A stretch of 40,954 nucleotides of DNA. It comes from Bacteroidia bacterium. GTDB taxonomy: Bacteria > Bacteroidota > Bacteroidia > Flavobacteriales > Flavobacteriaceae. The stretch is from the NCBI GenBank assembly GCA_030428705.1, contig JAUIDI010000013.1:1-40954 (forward strand). Direction: 5' to 3'. Shown one piece after another: positions 1 through 9,011 of the stretch. Under the pieces are notes generated by a model. That model ran no database searches and had not been told where the DNA came from. It saw only the letters and a program-made list of their open reading frames with translations. Both the position numbers and the translations under genes were made by a program. The number at the start of each line of letters is the position of its first letter. Position 1 is the stretch's first letter.

Positions 1-1
1 T

Positions 2-583
2 TCGGCTCCAAGATATCCTGACGATGTAATTGGGATGATCAAGGAACGCACGGCAGATATGAGCCAGGGTCCACTATTTTGGTGTCCAACTGTTGAAGGG
101 CTGTATAATTATGAATATGTGCGTGATAATCGTGAAAAACTGGACAATACTTCCTGGCATCTTGGTTTGCCCGATAGTGTTATTACCGACATAAAGAATA
201 GTATAGCGCATCCTGATAGACTTCCATATTTTCAATTAACACCTTCCAGAAAGCCGACATTGGAAACAAAAATCAAACAACTTTTGGACGCTGGCGTTGT
301 TTTGATGATAGGTACGGACAGTGGAATTCCAATGAAATTCCACAGCCAATCAACTTGGAACGAATTGGATGTCTGGGTCAACGAATTTGGTATCGACCCT
401 ATGTACGCCATCAGGGGGGCAACTTATTGGCCTGCTCTCTGGATGGGTGTTGCCGATAAAGTTGGGACGATTACCCCTGGTAAATACGCCGATATCATAG
501 CGGTTGACGGAGATGTACTACGCTATATCAGCCTGCTTCAAGATGTTGATATGGTAATTAAGCACGGCAAACGCTATAAATAA
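2..583 (+). CDS. Amidohydrolase family protein, C-terminal part (5' end outside window)
   Basis: The frame is open from base 2 to the TAA at 581-583, so about 193 C-terminal residues are present and the start lies left of the window. The segment with GTDSGIP carries the late metal-binding Asp typical of the amidohydrolase superfamily. The end, with the pattern GTITPGKYADIIAVDGD, is the small beta-sandwich that closes the TIM barrel in imidazolonepropionase-like hydrolases. These enzymes hydrolyse cyclic amides or peptides using one or two metals. The substrate cannot be told, because the early HxH motif is missing from view. The next gene begins 2 bases after this stop, so the two are probably co-transcribed. 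Confidence 0.85.
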   Translation, partial: SAPRYPDDVIGMIKERTADMSQGPLFWCPTVEGLYNYEYVRDNREKLDNTSWHLGLPDSVITDIKNSIAHPDRLPYFQLTPSRKPTLETKIKQLLDAGVVLMIGTDSGIPMKFHSQSTWNELDVWVNEFGIDPMYAIRGATYWPALWMGVADKVGTITPGKYADIIAVDGDVLRYISLLQDVDMVIKHGKRYK

Positions 584-585
584 CC

Positions 586-1236
586 TTGAGTTCTAATCTA
601 GGCCCCGAAAAACAATTCCTGCAAGGAAGAGAGGAAAAATTGAACAGTCTCTCCCATGGTTTAGGGGCAATATTTGCCTTAGTCGGAATGTTTGCCTTAT
701 TGTCCCAAAATTCAGGGAAAACCAAATTAGCGACTTTTGGTATTTTGGTGTACAGCTTCACTTTGATCACCATGTTCGTCGTGTCCAGCGCCTATCACGC
801 CACCAAAAACCCCAGTACAAAGAGGGTATTGCGAATAGTCGACCATATAAACATTTACTTCTTGATCGCCGGAACGTACACGCCGGTCGCCTTGATTACG
901 TTATACTACGGCAATGGATGGACTATATTCTACATTGTGTGGTCAATTGCTATTGCAGGAACATTTTTTAAGCTTTTCTATACGGGGAAATTGGAGTTTG
1001 TATCGCTATTGTTATATGTGGCAATGGGCTGGTTGATCGTTCTCGATTTTGACAACCTTATGAATTACACCTCTTATTGGGGTGTTCGGCTATTGTTCTT
1101 GGGGGGTATTTTTTATACGTTGGGGATATTCTTTTATGCATTTCAGCGTATTCAATATAATCATTTCATATGGCACCTTTTTGTTTTGGGCGGTGCCCTT
1201 TGCCATTGGCTATTCATCTATTACGATGTGGTTTGA
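586..1236 (+). CDS. Hemolysin III / PAQR family integral membrane protein
   Basis: 216 residues with about seven hydrophobic segments. Family landmarks are EEKLNSLSHGLGA near residue 20, SAYHAT, DHINIYFLIAGTYTP and the C-terminal HFIWHLFVLGGALCHW, which supply the conserved His/Asp set proposed to bind a metal in PAQR proteins. No ATG lies upstream of the conserved N-terminus. The TTG at 586, 2 bases after the preceding stop, is the best start, and a second TTG near 637 is possible. Hemolysin is a historical name; most bacterial members are inner-membrane proteins of uncertain function, and nothing here points to a toxin. Confidence 0.85.
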   Translation: MSSNLGPEKQFLQGREEKLNSLSHGLGAIFALVGMFALLSQNSGKTKLATFGILVYSFTLITMFVVSSAYHATKNPSTKRVLRIVDHINIYFLIAGTYTPVALITLYYGNGWTIFYIVWSIAIAGTFFKLFYTGKLEFVSLLLYVAMGWLIVLDFDNLMNYTSYWGVRLLFLGGIFYTLGIFFYAFQRIQYNHFIWHLFVLGGALCHWLFIYYDVV

Positions 1237-1249
1237 AACCTCCTATAAA

Positions 1250-1921
1250 TCAAAGTAAATAGGCAATACCGATCCCCAGAACGATTGCAATCAACTTTCT
1301 GAGATTGAATGTATGACCTTCGGAACTTTCAAAAAGTATTACCGTTGAAATATGAAGAAATACACCGATTACCAATGCTGTAACTTGTGTATGATAGTCC
1401 ATGACAAACGAAAAATTCGTGGCAAAATAATTGCCCAAAGGTGTCATTGCGGCAAATAATACAATAAAGAACAGAGCATTCTGCAACGTAATCTTAGAGT
1501 TCAAAAGGAATATGCTTAGGATAATTGAAATCGGTATTTTGTGGATAAGGATACCATAGAGCATGGTACCATGCTCCCCAATCGGAAAACCTTCCAATAG
1601 CGAATGCAAGGAAAGACTGAAAAACAATAACCAAGGAAAATCCGATTTCTCACTATCGAGATGTACGTGACCATGTTCGGCACCCTTCGAGAAGAACTCC
1701 AGGACTATCTGTAGCAGAATGCCTAACATTATAAACAACCCGATAATCTTCGAATTCGATTCATGATAAACGGACGGAAAGAGCTCAAATAGGGTCAAGG
1801 CCAATAAGAATGCCCCGCTGAATGCCAATAATAGCTTGAAATTTTCTTTGCTTTTGGGTCTTGCAAAATAAACGAAACCAAAACTCAACAGTACGGCAAG
1901 TATAAGAAGTAGATATGTCAT
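1250..1921 (-). CDS. ZIP family metal transporter
   Basis: 223 residues from the ATG at 1921. The frame is open further upstream, but that extension is basic, non-hydrophobic and overlaps the divergent methyltransferase gene, so I reject it. About eight membrane segments are visible. The His-rich loop AEHGHVHLD follows the third segment. The central motifs HSLLEGFPIG and GILIHKIP match the ZIP signature in membrane segments IV and V that builds the binuclear metal site. The role is import of Zn2+, Fe2+ or a similar divalent cation across the inner membrane. It is convergent with the PAQR gene (13-base gap) and divergent from the methyltransferase gene. Confidence 0.88.
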   Translation of the reverse strand: MTYLLLILAVLLSFGFVYFARPKSKENFKLLLAFSGAFLLALTLFELFPSVYHESNSKIIGLFIMLGILLQIVLEFFSKGAEHGHVHLDSEKSDFPWLLFFSLSLHSLLEGFPIGEHGTMLYGILIHKIPISIILSIFLLNSKITLQNALFFIVLFAAMTPLGNYFATNFSFVMDYHTQVTALVIGVFLHISTVILFESSEGHTFNLRKLIAIVLGIGIAYLL

Positions 1922-1959
1922 TGGTTTTGTAGTCTTTTTGCCCTTGGTTATCAAAAACG

Positions 1960-1989
1960 TTCGAGAGGGCCAAAAATACTGTATTTTTG
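1960..1989 (+). promoter_or_regulatory. Candidate Bacteroidota promoter for the THUMP methyltransferase gene
   Basis: TATTTTTG at 1982-1989 fits the TAnnTTTG -7 element. A TTC at 1960-1962 lies 19 bases upstream where TTG is expected. The ATG at 2010 would then have a short leader, as is common in this phylum. Confidence 0.45.
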
Positions 1990-2009
1990 TCACCCGTTTA
2001 ATTATCTTA

Positions 2010-3173
2010 ATGAACAATAATTTTAAAATGGTGGCCAAGACGCTCTTCGGTTTTGAAGAAGTCTTGGCAATGGAGCTTCGTAACTTAGGAGCTGGCAATG
2101 TCGTCGAAGGTATTCGTAGTATTACTTTCGAGGGCGATACGGGTTTTATGTACAAGGCCAATCTTTGCCTTCGTACCGCGATCAAGATAATCAAGCCGAT
2201 CCACTCTTTTTCGGTTCATGGCGAAACTGAACTCTATAAAAAAATATATGCCTTTGATTGGATCGATTACCTTTCTGTCAACACAACATTTTCGATAGAT
2301 GCGACCGTTAATTCCGATAACTTTTCGCATTCGTTGTATGTTTCCCAAAAGGTGAAGGATGCGATTGTCGACAAGTTTAGGGATACGCAAGGAAAACGAC
2401 CGAACGTCGATGTGAAGTTTCCCGATGTACGTATCAACATCCATATTCAAAAAAATCATTGTAATGTTTCTTTGGATAGCTCAGGAAGGTCTTTACATCA
2501 TCGAGGCTATCGCATAGCGACCAACATCGCCCCGATAAATGAGGTATTGGCAGCCGGACTTTTGTTGTTAAGCGGTTGGGATGGCCAATGTGATTTTTTG
2601 GACCCTATGTGCGGCAGTGGTACCTTGCTCACCGAAGCGGCGATGATTGCATGCAATATTCCCGCGAACATCAACCGCAAGGAATTTGCCTTTGAGAAAT
2701 GGAACGATTTTGACGAACCCCTTTTTGACAAAATCGTTGAAAGTAGTTTGAAAAAAGCACGTGAATTCAGATATAAAATTGTCGGTTACGACAAAGCTCC
2801 ATCTGCGGTTCGCAAGGCCAAGGAAAATATCGAAAATGCGAATCTTTCCGATTATATAACCGTTGAGCGCAAGAATTTTTTCGATACGGAGAAATTTACA
2901 GAAGGACCGTTGCACATGGTTTTCAATCCACCGTATGGCGAACGTTTGAATCTTGATATGGAAGATTTCTACGCTTCGATAGGCGACACCTTGAAACGAA
3001 ACTACCCTGGAACCGATGCTTGGTTCATCACATCCAATCTCGAGGCCCTTAAATTTGTCGGCCTGAGACCCTCCCGAAAAATAAAGGTTTTCAATAGCCA
3101 TCTTGAATCAAGGTTGGTCAAATATGTAATGTACGAGGGAAGTAAAAAGGCCAAATATCAAAACAAGGAGTAG
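2010..3173 (+). CDS. THUMP domain class I SAM-dependent RNA methyltransferase (RlmL N-terminal-half type)
   Basis: 387 residues from the ATG at 2010. An upstream in-frame ATG at 1938 would run through the candidate promoter. The first ~160 residues are a ferredoxin-like plus THUMP RNA-binding region. SAM motif I is DPMCGSGTLLTEAA near residue 200. The catalytic motif IV is FNPPYGE near residue 305, an NPPY signature for N-methylation of adenine or guanine exocyclic amines. The C-terminus is basic, as expected for rRNA binding. It resembles the N2-guanine half of RlmL (23S G2445), without the RlmK half. The exact target base is an inference. Confidence 0.85.
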   Translation: MNNNFKMVAKTLFGFEEVLAMELRNLGAGNVVEGIRSITFEGDTGFMYKANLCLRTAIKIIKPIHSFSVHGETELYKKIYAFDWIDYLSVNTTFSIDATVNSDNFSHSLYVSQKVKDAIVDKFRDTQGKRPNVDVKFPDVRINIHIQKNHCNVSLDSSGRSLHHRGYRIATNIAPINEVLAAGLLLLSGWDGQCDFLDPMCGSGTLLTEAAMIACNIPANINRKEFAFEKWNDFDEPLFDKIVESSLKKAREFRYKIVGYDKAPSAVRKAKENIENANLSDYITVERKNFFDTEKFTEGPLHMVFNPPYGERLNLDMEDFYASIGDTLKRNYPGTDAWFITSNLEALKFVGLRPSRKIKVFNSHLESRLVKYVMYEGSKKAKYQNKE

Positions 3174-3262
3174 ATTCCTCCACATTTCAAAAACGATAAA
3201 GAACCTGAGGTTTAAGTAAACGGATTCTTAGTAACGCAATCGGCCTAAAATCAACGTCATGT

Positions 3263-4021
3263 TCATTCTTCGGTTTTTTCCTCGGTTTCCGTTTTGGGCA
3301 TTTTTGCCTTTTTGTAAAGAGGAATAAAATAGGTCAAGGAATAGTTGTATCCAACTCCGAATCGACTGCCGTCCGTAACTTTGTTAAATCCGGGTATGAA
3401 CAGGTCGGGAAAGGTTCCTTCCTTATCAGGGTCGGTAAACAAAAAACCGAGTCTGACGCTTCCTCCCAGATAAATGTTCGCGAACAATTCCACCTTCGTG
3501 CCAACAACAAATTCGAGCCATGAGGCATTTCTTCCGTTGAACTCTTCGGAAACATCAGAACCCGGGGCAAAATTATCGGGATGCCAATAGCGATTTGAGT
3601 CAAAAATCTGGTAATTGTTCAATGTTTGGCTATAAGTGCTAAATGCATAACGCCCGCCGATAAAAATCGAGTTTTGTTCACCGTACCAATTGGCATAGGT
3701 ATTATAATCAACCCCTAATTTTATGTAGCTGCCCGAAGTCGTAAAATTATAAAGATCTTCTTGTTTCGTTTTTTTTTCAGTGCCCAATTCGGCGGCGGCA
3801 AATAACTTTTGCGTCAATCTATAATCACCTACAAATTCGAGTCCCGTGTAGTTGTCTTGTAGAAATGAAACCACTGGGCGACTAAGGTCGATTCCTACCC
3901 GAAGTCCATATTTTTGTTCATAGACCACAGTATCCTTTGGATTGGTGTCAATAGGTTTGCTTTGGGAATAACCAGCGAAAACAGCAAAAAAGATAAGTAT
4001 GTTAGTGGTATATCTTAACAT
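3263..4021 (-). CDS. DUF6048 family outer-membrane beta-barrel-like protein
   Basis: 252 residues with a Sec signal peptide ending near AGYSQS. The mature part alternates aromatic/hydrophobic and polar residues, typical of a small outer-membrane barrel, with repeated strands such as GLEFVGDYRLT and SRFGVGYNYSLTYF, and a charged Lys/Glu tail. I recognise it as the flavobacterial DUF6048 family; the function is unknown. Its start overlaps the end of the DUF6452 gene by 20 bases, and it sits third in an operon with rlmD, a common flavobacterial arrangement. Confidence 0.75.
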   Translation of the reverse strand: MLRYTTNILIFFAVFAGYSQSKPIDTNPKDTVVYEQKYGLRVGIDLSRPVVSFLQDNYTGLEFVGDYRLTQKLFAAAELGTEKKTKQEDLYNFTTSGSYIKLGVDYNTYANWYGEQNSIFIGGRYAFSTYSQTLNNYQIFDSNRYWHPDNFAPGSDVSEEFNGRNASWLEFVVGTKVELFANIYLGGSVRLGFLFTDPDKEGTFPDLFIPGFNKVTDGSRFGVGYNYSLTYFIPLYKKAKMPKTETEEKTEE

Positions 4022-4508
4022 GCGCCGAAGCCGAATTTGCCACTACCGTAGTGTCGATTACTATTTGTTTTATCCAATTATCAGCGTCTGCTTCTAAGTT
4101 ATCCGCCAAATTTTCGAAGGTCACCGTGTAGCCGCAAGCACGTGACCTAAAATCTTTCTTTGTAGTATAAGTGAAAGTCAGATTGTCGCTGTTTCCGGTC
4201 TCCACATCATTCTCGTCATCGGCCGAGCTGGAAATAAGATTGAAAACAGAATTGGTATCATCGACTTTCAACGGTATTCCGATGCTATCCAAGGCCGATC
4301 GATCCGTAAAGGTATTTAATGGGGTACCATTTCCTACACCCAAAACCCGTAGTGTGGGCACTGGCTTAAACTCGGTTTGATTCTCGAAATCATAAAAGCG
4401 AATGACCAAAAGCGGTGTATCGGCATCTACACAGATATCGTCTTTTTCACAGGCCATAAATATCGGGCCGACCATTAAGAAAAAAAATACGAATATGATT
4501 CTGCGCAT
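4002..4508 (-). CDS. DUF6452 family lipoprotein
   Basis: 168 residues from the ATG at 4508, which is preferred to an upstream in-frame start because it begins directly with the signal sequence MRRIIFVFFFLMVGPIFMAC. The MAC-E junction is a lipobox, so the protein is probably anchored in the outer membrane or periplasm. The rest is soluble with ICVDADTPLLVIRFYD near the N-terminus and a late RACGYTVTFENL. The family function is unknown. Its start is 4 bases after the rlmD stop and its end overlaps the DUF6048 gene, so the two envelope proteins are probably co-expressed and may work together (inference). Confidence 0.75.
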   Translation of the reverse strand: MRRIIFVFFFLMVGPIFMACEKDDICVDADTPLLVIRFYDFENQTEFKPVPTLRVLGVGNGTPLNTFTDRSALDSIGIPLKVDDTNSVFNLISSSADDENDVETGNSDNLTFTYTTKKDFRSRACGYTVTFENLADNLEADADNWIKQIVIDTTVVANSASAHVKIYH

Positions 4509-4512
4509 GGTA

Positions 4513-5922
4513 TTACAACTTCTCCAAAAGTACGACATTTTCGACGTGATAGGTCTGCGGGAACATATCTACAGGTTGTACTTTAACAATAGAATAACAT
4601 GTTGACATTAGCGCTATATCCCTTGCCTGGGTCGCACTATTACAGCTCACATAAACTATTTTCTTTGGTGCGATATTCAGCAATTGTTGTACCACGTCTT
4701 TATGCATCCCGTCCCTCGGAGGATCGGTAATTATAATGTCGGGCTTCCCGTTCGCGCTTACAAAATCCTCGTTTAAAACGGTTTTCATATCCCCGACATA
4801 ATAATGAACATTGTCGATATTGTTTTGAAGTGCATTCGCTTTGGCATCTTCAATGGCCTCTGGAACCGACTCGATACCGATTACCTGTTTCGCTTTTTTG
4901 GCAACAAATTGAGCAATGGTTCCGGTACCGGTATATAGGTCGTAGACCAGTTCATTTCCAGTGAGTCCCGCAAGTTCACGGGTCACTTTGTAGAGTTCAT
5001 AGGCCTGCTCTGAATTGGTCTGATAGAACGACTTTGCGGTTATCTTGAAGCGCAGACCCTCCATTTTCTCAAAAATATGGTCGCGACCAGCGTGGCAAAT
5101 AACTTCTTGGTCATAGATCGTATCGTTCTGTTTTCGGTTAATAACAAATAGGAGCGAGGTAATCTCCGGAAAAGTTTTTGCCAAATGGTCTAGGAGTAAA
5201 TTTCTTTTCGGGGTATTATCCTCAAAAAACTGGATCAGCACCATGATTTCCCCTGTTGAGGAAGTGCGTATCATCATGGTGCGGAGCATACCATATTGGT
5301 TTCTGGGGTTGAAGAACGAAATATCGTTTTGGACCGCAAATTCTTTGGTCGCCAATCGTATGGCGTTCGAGGGGTCTTCTTGAAGATGGCACTTTTCGAT
5401 ATCCAAAATCTTGTCCCACATGCCAGGAATATGAAAACCAAGTGCGTTTTTATCTTTTATTTCACTATCGGAACGTATCTCTTCCAAAGTCAACCAACGG
5501 CTATCCGAAAAGGAAAACTCCATTTTATTGCGATAGAAATATTGTTTTTTTGAACCTATTATGCTACTGATTTTCGGTAGATCCAAATGACCTATGCGCC
5601 TAAGATTGTTTTCCACTTCTTTTTGCTTGTAGAAGAGTTGGTGCTCATAACCCATTGCCTGCCATTTGCAACCACCACAAACTCCGAAATGCCGACATTC
5701 CGGTAATACCCGTTTGTTGGAAAGTGTATGGAACGTTGTGGCTACACCTTCAAAATAGGCTTTTCTTTTTTTTGTCGTCTGTACATCGACCACATCGCCG
5801 GGCACGGTGTTGGTCAAAAAAATAACCCTGCCATCAGGGGCTTTGCCCACGGTCTTTCCCTTGGCTCCGGCATCGACGATTTCAACATTCTCGAAAATCT
5901 GCCTTCTTTTCTGTTTTCGCAT
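4513..5922 (-). CDS. rlmD: 23S rRNA (uracil-1939-C5)-methyltransferase RlmD
   Basis: 469 residues, normal for the family. An N-terminal TRAM domain covers about residues 1-65. It is followed by CRHFGVCGGCKW, three of the four Cys ligands of the [4Fe-4S] cluster, and the fourth is in EKCHLQ. SAM motif I is YDLYTGTGTIAQ. The catalytic end has DPPRDGMH and VYVSCNSATQARD, which holds the nucleophilic Cys. It methylates uridine in 23S rRNA; assignment to U1939 rather than U747 rests on general similarity and is less certain. It is the first gene of the operon with DUF6452 and DUF6048. Confidence 0.9.
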   Translation of the reverse strand: MRKQKRRQIFENVEIVDAGAKGKTVGKAPDGRVIFLTNTVPGDVVDVQTTKKRKAYFEGVATTFHTLSNKRVLPECRHFGVCGGCKWQAMGYEHQLFYKQKEVENNLRRIGHLDLPKISSIIGSKKQYFYRNKMEFSFSDSRWLTLEEIRSDSEIKDKNALGFHIPGMWDKILDIEKCHLQEDPSNAIRLATKEFAVQNDISFFNPRNQYGMLRTMMIRTSSTGEIMVLIQFFEDNTPKRNLLLDHLAKTFPEITSLLFVINRKQNDTIYDQEVICHAGRDHIFEKMEGLRFKITAKSFYQTNSEQAYELYKVTRELAGLTGNELVYDLYTGTGTIAQFVAKKAKQVIGIESVPEAIEDAKANALQNNIDNVHYYVGDMKTVLNEDFVSANGKPDIIITDPPRDGMHKDVVQQLLNIAPKKIVYVSCNSATQARDIALMSTCYSIVKVQPVDMFPQTYHVENVVLLEKL

Positions 5923-6141
5923 GCCGCAAAAATAGGGTGTTTTTTAGTAAGACCTATAGGCTTGTTAAACCATCATCGTTCTTTTTCGTATTCCTTCGAG
6001 GTTTTTTATTATCCTGTATATAATTTGTAATTTAGCGGCTCTACAAAGGATGATTTCTCTCCTACGCTGAATTTTCGAATCTTCGAAAGGAAAAAGGTAC
6101 AGAAGGAATTACTGAAGTTTTATTTAAAGTAATTTACGATC

Positions 6142-7386
6142 ATGTCGGTTTTAGAACGAATAACTTCTGAACATGCGATTGCATTGGAAGAAAGGTATGG
6201 GGCGCACAATTATCATCCGTTACCGGTAGTATTACGCAAGGGCGAAGGTGTTTTTGTTTGGGATGTCGAAGGGAAAAAATATTACGACTTTCTTTCGGCC
6301 TATTCGGCCATTAACCAGGGGCATTGTCACCCTAAAATCGTAGGGGCCTTAGTTGAACAGGCCCAAACGTTGACCTTGACCTCAAGGGCATTTCATAACG
6401 ATTTATTGGGCAGGTATGAAAAATATGCCGCCGAGACTTTTGGTTTTGACAAACTGTTGCCCATGAATACGGGTGCCGAAGCCGTGGAAACGGCCTTGAA
6501 GATTTGTCGTAAATGGGCCTATGAGAAAAAGGGCATAGATGAGAACGAGGCACAGATCATCGTTTGCGAAAATAATTTTCATGGTCGTACGACCACGATC
6601 ATATCGTTTTCAAATGATCCGGTCGCGCGCCAAAATTTTGGACCTTTCACCAAAGGTTTTATCAAAATAGAATACGATAATCTTGAGGCATTGAAAGATG
6701 CTCTGGAAAATAATGAAAACGTTGGCGGGTTTTTGGTCGAGCCTATTCAAGGCGAAGCAGGGGTTTTTGTACCCTCCGATGGTTACCTAAAAGCAGCGAA
6801 GGAACTTTGTGAAAAGCACAATGTACTTTTTATTGCGGACGAAGTGCAAACGGGTATCGCCAGAACCGGGAGCATGCTTGCCGTTGATCATGAAAACGTA
6901 CGCCCCGATATTTTGATTTTGGGCAAAGCACTGTCAGGTGGGGTTTTTCCCGTATCGGCCGTTTTGGCGAACGATGACGTAATGGGAGTTATTCGTCCGG
7001 GAAATCACGGTAGTACTTTTGGGGGAAATCCGATTGCCTGCGCTGTTGCCATGGCCGCTTTGGAAGTTGTGAAAGAGGAAGGGTTGGCGGAAAATGCCAA
7101 AGAGCTCGGCGAAATTTTCAGGGATGAAATGGGCAAATTTATTTCGGGTTGTGAAATCGTCAAATCGGTTAGGGGAAAAGGACTGCTCAATGCGATTCTA
7201 ATCAATGATACCGAAGACAGTTCGACGGCCTGGGATATTTGCATGGCTCTAAAGGAAAATGGATTACTGGCCAAGCCCACTCATGGAAACATTATTAGGT
7301 TCGCGCCACCCTTGGTGATGAATAAAGGGCAATTGATGGATTGCATATCCATAATTACAAAAACGCTAGATGGGTTCAATAAATAA
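6142..7386 (+). CDS. rocD: Ornithine aminotransferase
   Basis: 414 residues, typical length for this PLP enzyme (fold type I, class III aminotransferase). It converts ornithine and 2-oxoglutarate to glutamate semialdehyde and glutamate, linking arginine and proline metabolism. Visible signatures are [28 protein letters not shown] (phosphate cup), [10 protein letters not shown], the PLP-binding Asp in FIADEVQTG, the Schiff-base Lys in ILGKALSGG and the [10 protein letters not shown] loop. [11 protein letters not shown] distinguishes OAT from acetylornithine aminotransferase. It is a single-gene unit closed by the strong terminator that begins at its last codons. Confidence 0.93.
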   Translation: MSVLERITSEHAIALEERYGAHNYHPLPVVLRKGEGVFVWDVEGKKYYDFLSAYSAINQGHCHPKIVGALVEQAQTLTLTSRAFHNDLLGRYEKYAAETFGFDKLLPMNTGAEAVETALKICRKWAYEKKGIDENEAQIIVCENNFHGRTTTIISFSNDPVARQNFGPFTKGFIKIEYDNLEALKDALENNENVGGFLVEPIQGEAGVFVPSDGYLKAAKELCEKHNVLFIADEVQTGIARTGSMLAVDHENVRPDILILGKALSGGVFPVSAVLANDDVMGVIRPGNHGSTFGGNPIACAVAMAALEVVKEEGLAENAKELGEIFRDEMGKFISGCEIVKSVRGKGLLNAILINDTEDSSTAWDICMALKENGLLAKPTHGNIIRFAPPLVMNKGQLMDCISIITKTLDGFNK

Positions 7387-7424
7387 GAAAAATCCCCGAC
7401 AATCAGTCGGGGATTTTTCTTATT
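7382..7424. terminator. Bidirectional intrinsic terminator between rocD and the CCC-motif genes
   Basis: A 19-bp perfect inverted repeat (7382-7400 and 7406-7424) with a 5-base AATCA loop. The core is ATCCCCGAC/GTCGGGGAT, with A-rich left and T-rich right flanks, so it can end transcription from both convergent genes. The left arm overlaps the rocD stop codon. Confidence 0.92.
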
Positions 7425-7434
7425 AGGACTTAAT

Positions 7435-7743
7435 TTACTCAATATTGAACTCCCCTGAAGTTATCAATGCGATGATTACCCCAAAATAGATTATGCCCAA
7501 GACCAACATGATTATCGAAATGGCCAGACCTATATAAGAAAGTGTTCTTCCGGTTTTCGCATTCTCGTACCCAGTGTATTCTTCAGGGTTTTGTTGGTAC
7601 AATTTTTCGGCACTTTTGGCATTGCTCAACCCTATTATGCTAAAGATTGCGGCAAAGGGTCCACAACAGAATATCGAAGTTATTATCGAGACTATACCCA
7701 TAGTCAGGGCCGTACCGGCTCCAGGTAGTTGTTGTTGGTTCAT
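7435..7743 (-). CDS. CCC-motif (DUF4190-like) small membrane protein
   Basis: 102 residues with two or three hydrophobic helices. SIFCCGPFAAIFSIIGL and the link segment LYQQNPEEYTGYENAKTGRTLSYIG match the small flavobacterial proteins called CCC-motif membrane proteins, related to DUF4190. The function is unknown. It is the last gene of a three-gene minus-strand run with a paralogue 11 bases upstream, and it is closed by the shared terminator. Confidence 0.75.
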   Translation of the reverse strand: MNQQQLPGAGTALTMGIVSIITSIFCCGPFAAIFSIIGLSNAKSAEKLYQQNPEEYTGYENAKTGRTLSYIGLAISIIMLVLGIIYFGVIIALITSGEFNIE

Positions 7744-7753
7744 GATATTATCT

Positions 7754-8083
7754 TTATTGTTCTTCTATTCCCCACTGCTCCATCATTTCCCTTGATTGCT
7801 CCATGATATCGCTCCAGTCGTTAGTAGATAGTACGTAAATCCAACGTATCAAAACAAGTGCTGACAAAATCACAGCTATTAGCGCAATGATCTTGCCCGT
7901 TTTGATTTGGCTCATGTTGCTGTACAACTCAGGATTTTCCGCATAAAGTTTTTCCGATTTCCTTGCCAGATAAAATGCAATTCCAGATGGTATTATTCCT
8001 ATACCGGCAAAACAGCAACAGAGATAACCCAAGATACCCAAAACTATGATCAAGGTCTCATTCGGCAATTTTTGTTGTTCCAT
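7754..8083 (-). CDS. CCC-motif small membrane protein, paralogue
   Basis: 109 residues. It has the same plan as its neighbour: ILGYLCCCFAGIGIIPSGIAFYLARKS with three consecutive Cys in the first helix, the linker KLYAENPELYSNMSQIKTGKI, then a second helix. The Cys triplet may bind a metal or be acylated (speculation). It lies 14 bases downstream of the DUF2752 gene. The tail is acidic and Glu/Met-rich. Confidence 0.75.
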   Translation of the reverse strand: MEQQKLPNETLIIVLGILGYLCCCFAGIGIIPSGIAFYLARKSEKLYAENPELYSNMSQIKTGKIIALIAVILSALVLIRWIYVLSTNDWSDIMEQSREMMEQWGIEEQ

Positions 8084-8097
8084 AATTGATAGTTTAG

Positions 8098-8403
8098 TTA
8101 GATAAATTTTAAGATATAATTGGTCAAAATCGAAGCTACGCTCAAAATCATCAGCGCAATGATTGACCCGTTCGCATACTTAAATGTAAAGAACTTGTTT
8201 AGGGCCAAAAGGAACAATAGAAAAACTATTGGGTAGATGGCCGGATAGATTTTAAAAGCTTCGAGAAATTCACCCTGCAGTAAAAACACCACGGATCGTT
8301 GCAATCCGCAGCCAGGGCAATCGAATCCCAGTATTTGCTTGCTAAAGCAAGGCAGCATGTATTCTTCCAAATGATGGTGAGAGGCGGCCAAGACTATTTT
8401 CAT
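8098..8403 (-). CDS. DUF2752 domain small membrane protein
   Basis: 101 residues. The hallmark FDCPGCGLQRS is followed by a short amphipathic stretch and two membrane helices, the DUF2752 plan. In this phylum these genes often sit next to CCC-motif or DUF4190 genes, as here. The function is unknown. A shorter start at the Met in MLPCFSK (8358) is possible. It is divergent from the Smr gene with only 57 bases between them. Confidence 0.8.
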   Translation of the reverse strand: MKIVLAASHHHLEEYMLPCFSKQILGFDCPGCGLQRSVVFLLQGEFLEAFKIYPAIYPIVFLLFLLALNKFFTFKYANGSIIALMILSVASILTNYILKFI

Positions 8404-8460
8404 ACATGCACTTTTCTGTTGTACAAATTACCATTAATTTTAAAGAATCAAAACATATTC

Positions 8461-9009
8461 ATGCCAGTTTTTAAGGTAGGTGATACGGTCGAAGGTATTG
8501 ATGAAACCATTAAGGGAGTGGTCAAATCCGTTGAGGCAGATAGGGTTACTATCGAAAGTGAAGATGGATTCTTGCTACAATATCAATTGCAGGAATTGAT
8601 GGTGGTTCCCAAGTCGAATCAAATTCGAGTGACCAATTATGAAGTGGCCAAAGTCAAAAAGGAGAAAGAAATCGAACGGCCTAAAAAAGGCCCCGCCATA
8701 AAGCCCAAAGAGCGAAATGCACCAAAAATGGAAGTTGACCTGCACATTGACCAACTCGTAAAATCATCAAAAGGTATGACCAATCATGAAATGGTCAACC
8801 TACAATTGGAAACCGCTAAAAGGCAGCTCGATTTTGCCATTCGCAAACGCATTCAAAAAGTAGTATTCATTCACGGGGTAGGTGAAGGTGTTTTGCGGGA
8901 AGAACTTCATTATCTTTTTCGCAGGTACGAAAATCTAAGGTACTACGATGCCGAATATCGGAAATATGGTACGGGCGCGACCGAAGTCTACATTTATCAA
9001 AACTCCTAA
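8461..9009 (+). CDS. Smr domain protein (MutS2 C-terminal-like)
   Basis: 182 residues from the ATG at 8461. The frame is open upstream, but that part overlaps the divergent gene. Residues 1-60 form a small beta domain (VGDTVEGIDETIKGVVKSV) like the KOW-type segment in MutS2-related proteins, followed by a basic Lys/Pro linker. Residues 95-182 are the Smr domain with VDLHI, FIHGVGEGVLREEL and the final GATEVYIY. Smr domains are DNA or RNA nicking endonucleases; stand-alone forms may act in mRNA or ribosome rescue. The exact role is unknown. Confidence 0.85.
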   Translation: MPVFKVGDTVEGIDETIKGVVKSVEADRVTIESEDGFLLQYQLQELMVVPKSNQIRVTNYEVAKVKKEKEIERPKKGPAIKPKERNAPKMEVDLHIDQLVKSSKGMTNHEMVNLQLETAKRQLDFAIRKRIQKVVFIHGVGEGVLREELHYLFRRYENLRYYDAEYRKYGTGATEVYIYQNS

Positions 9010-9011
9010 AG

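Noticed and set aside
586-1236. Hemolysin as a virulence toxin
   Set aside because: The family is a seven-helix PAQR-like membrane protein; there is no evidence of a secreted toxin or toxin operon.
2568-3101. Open frame antisense to the THUMP methyltransferase gene
   Set aside because: Shadow of a gene with clear SAM and NPPY motifs; the product shows no signal or domain.
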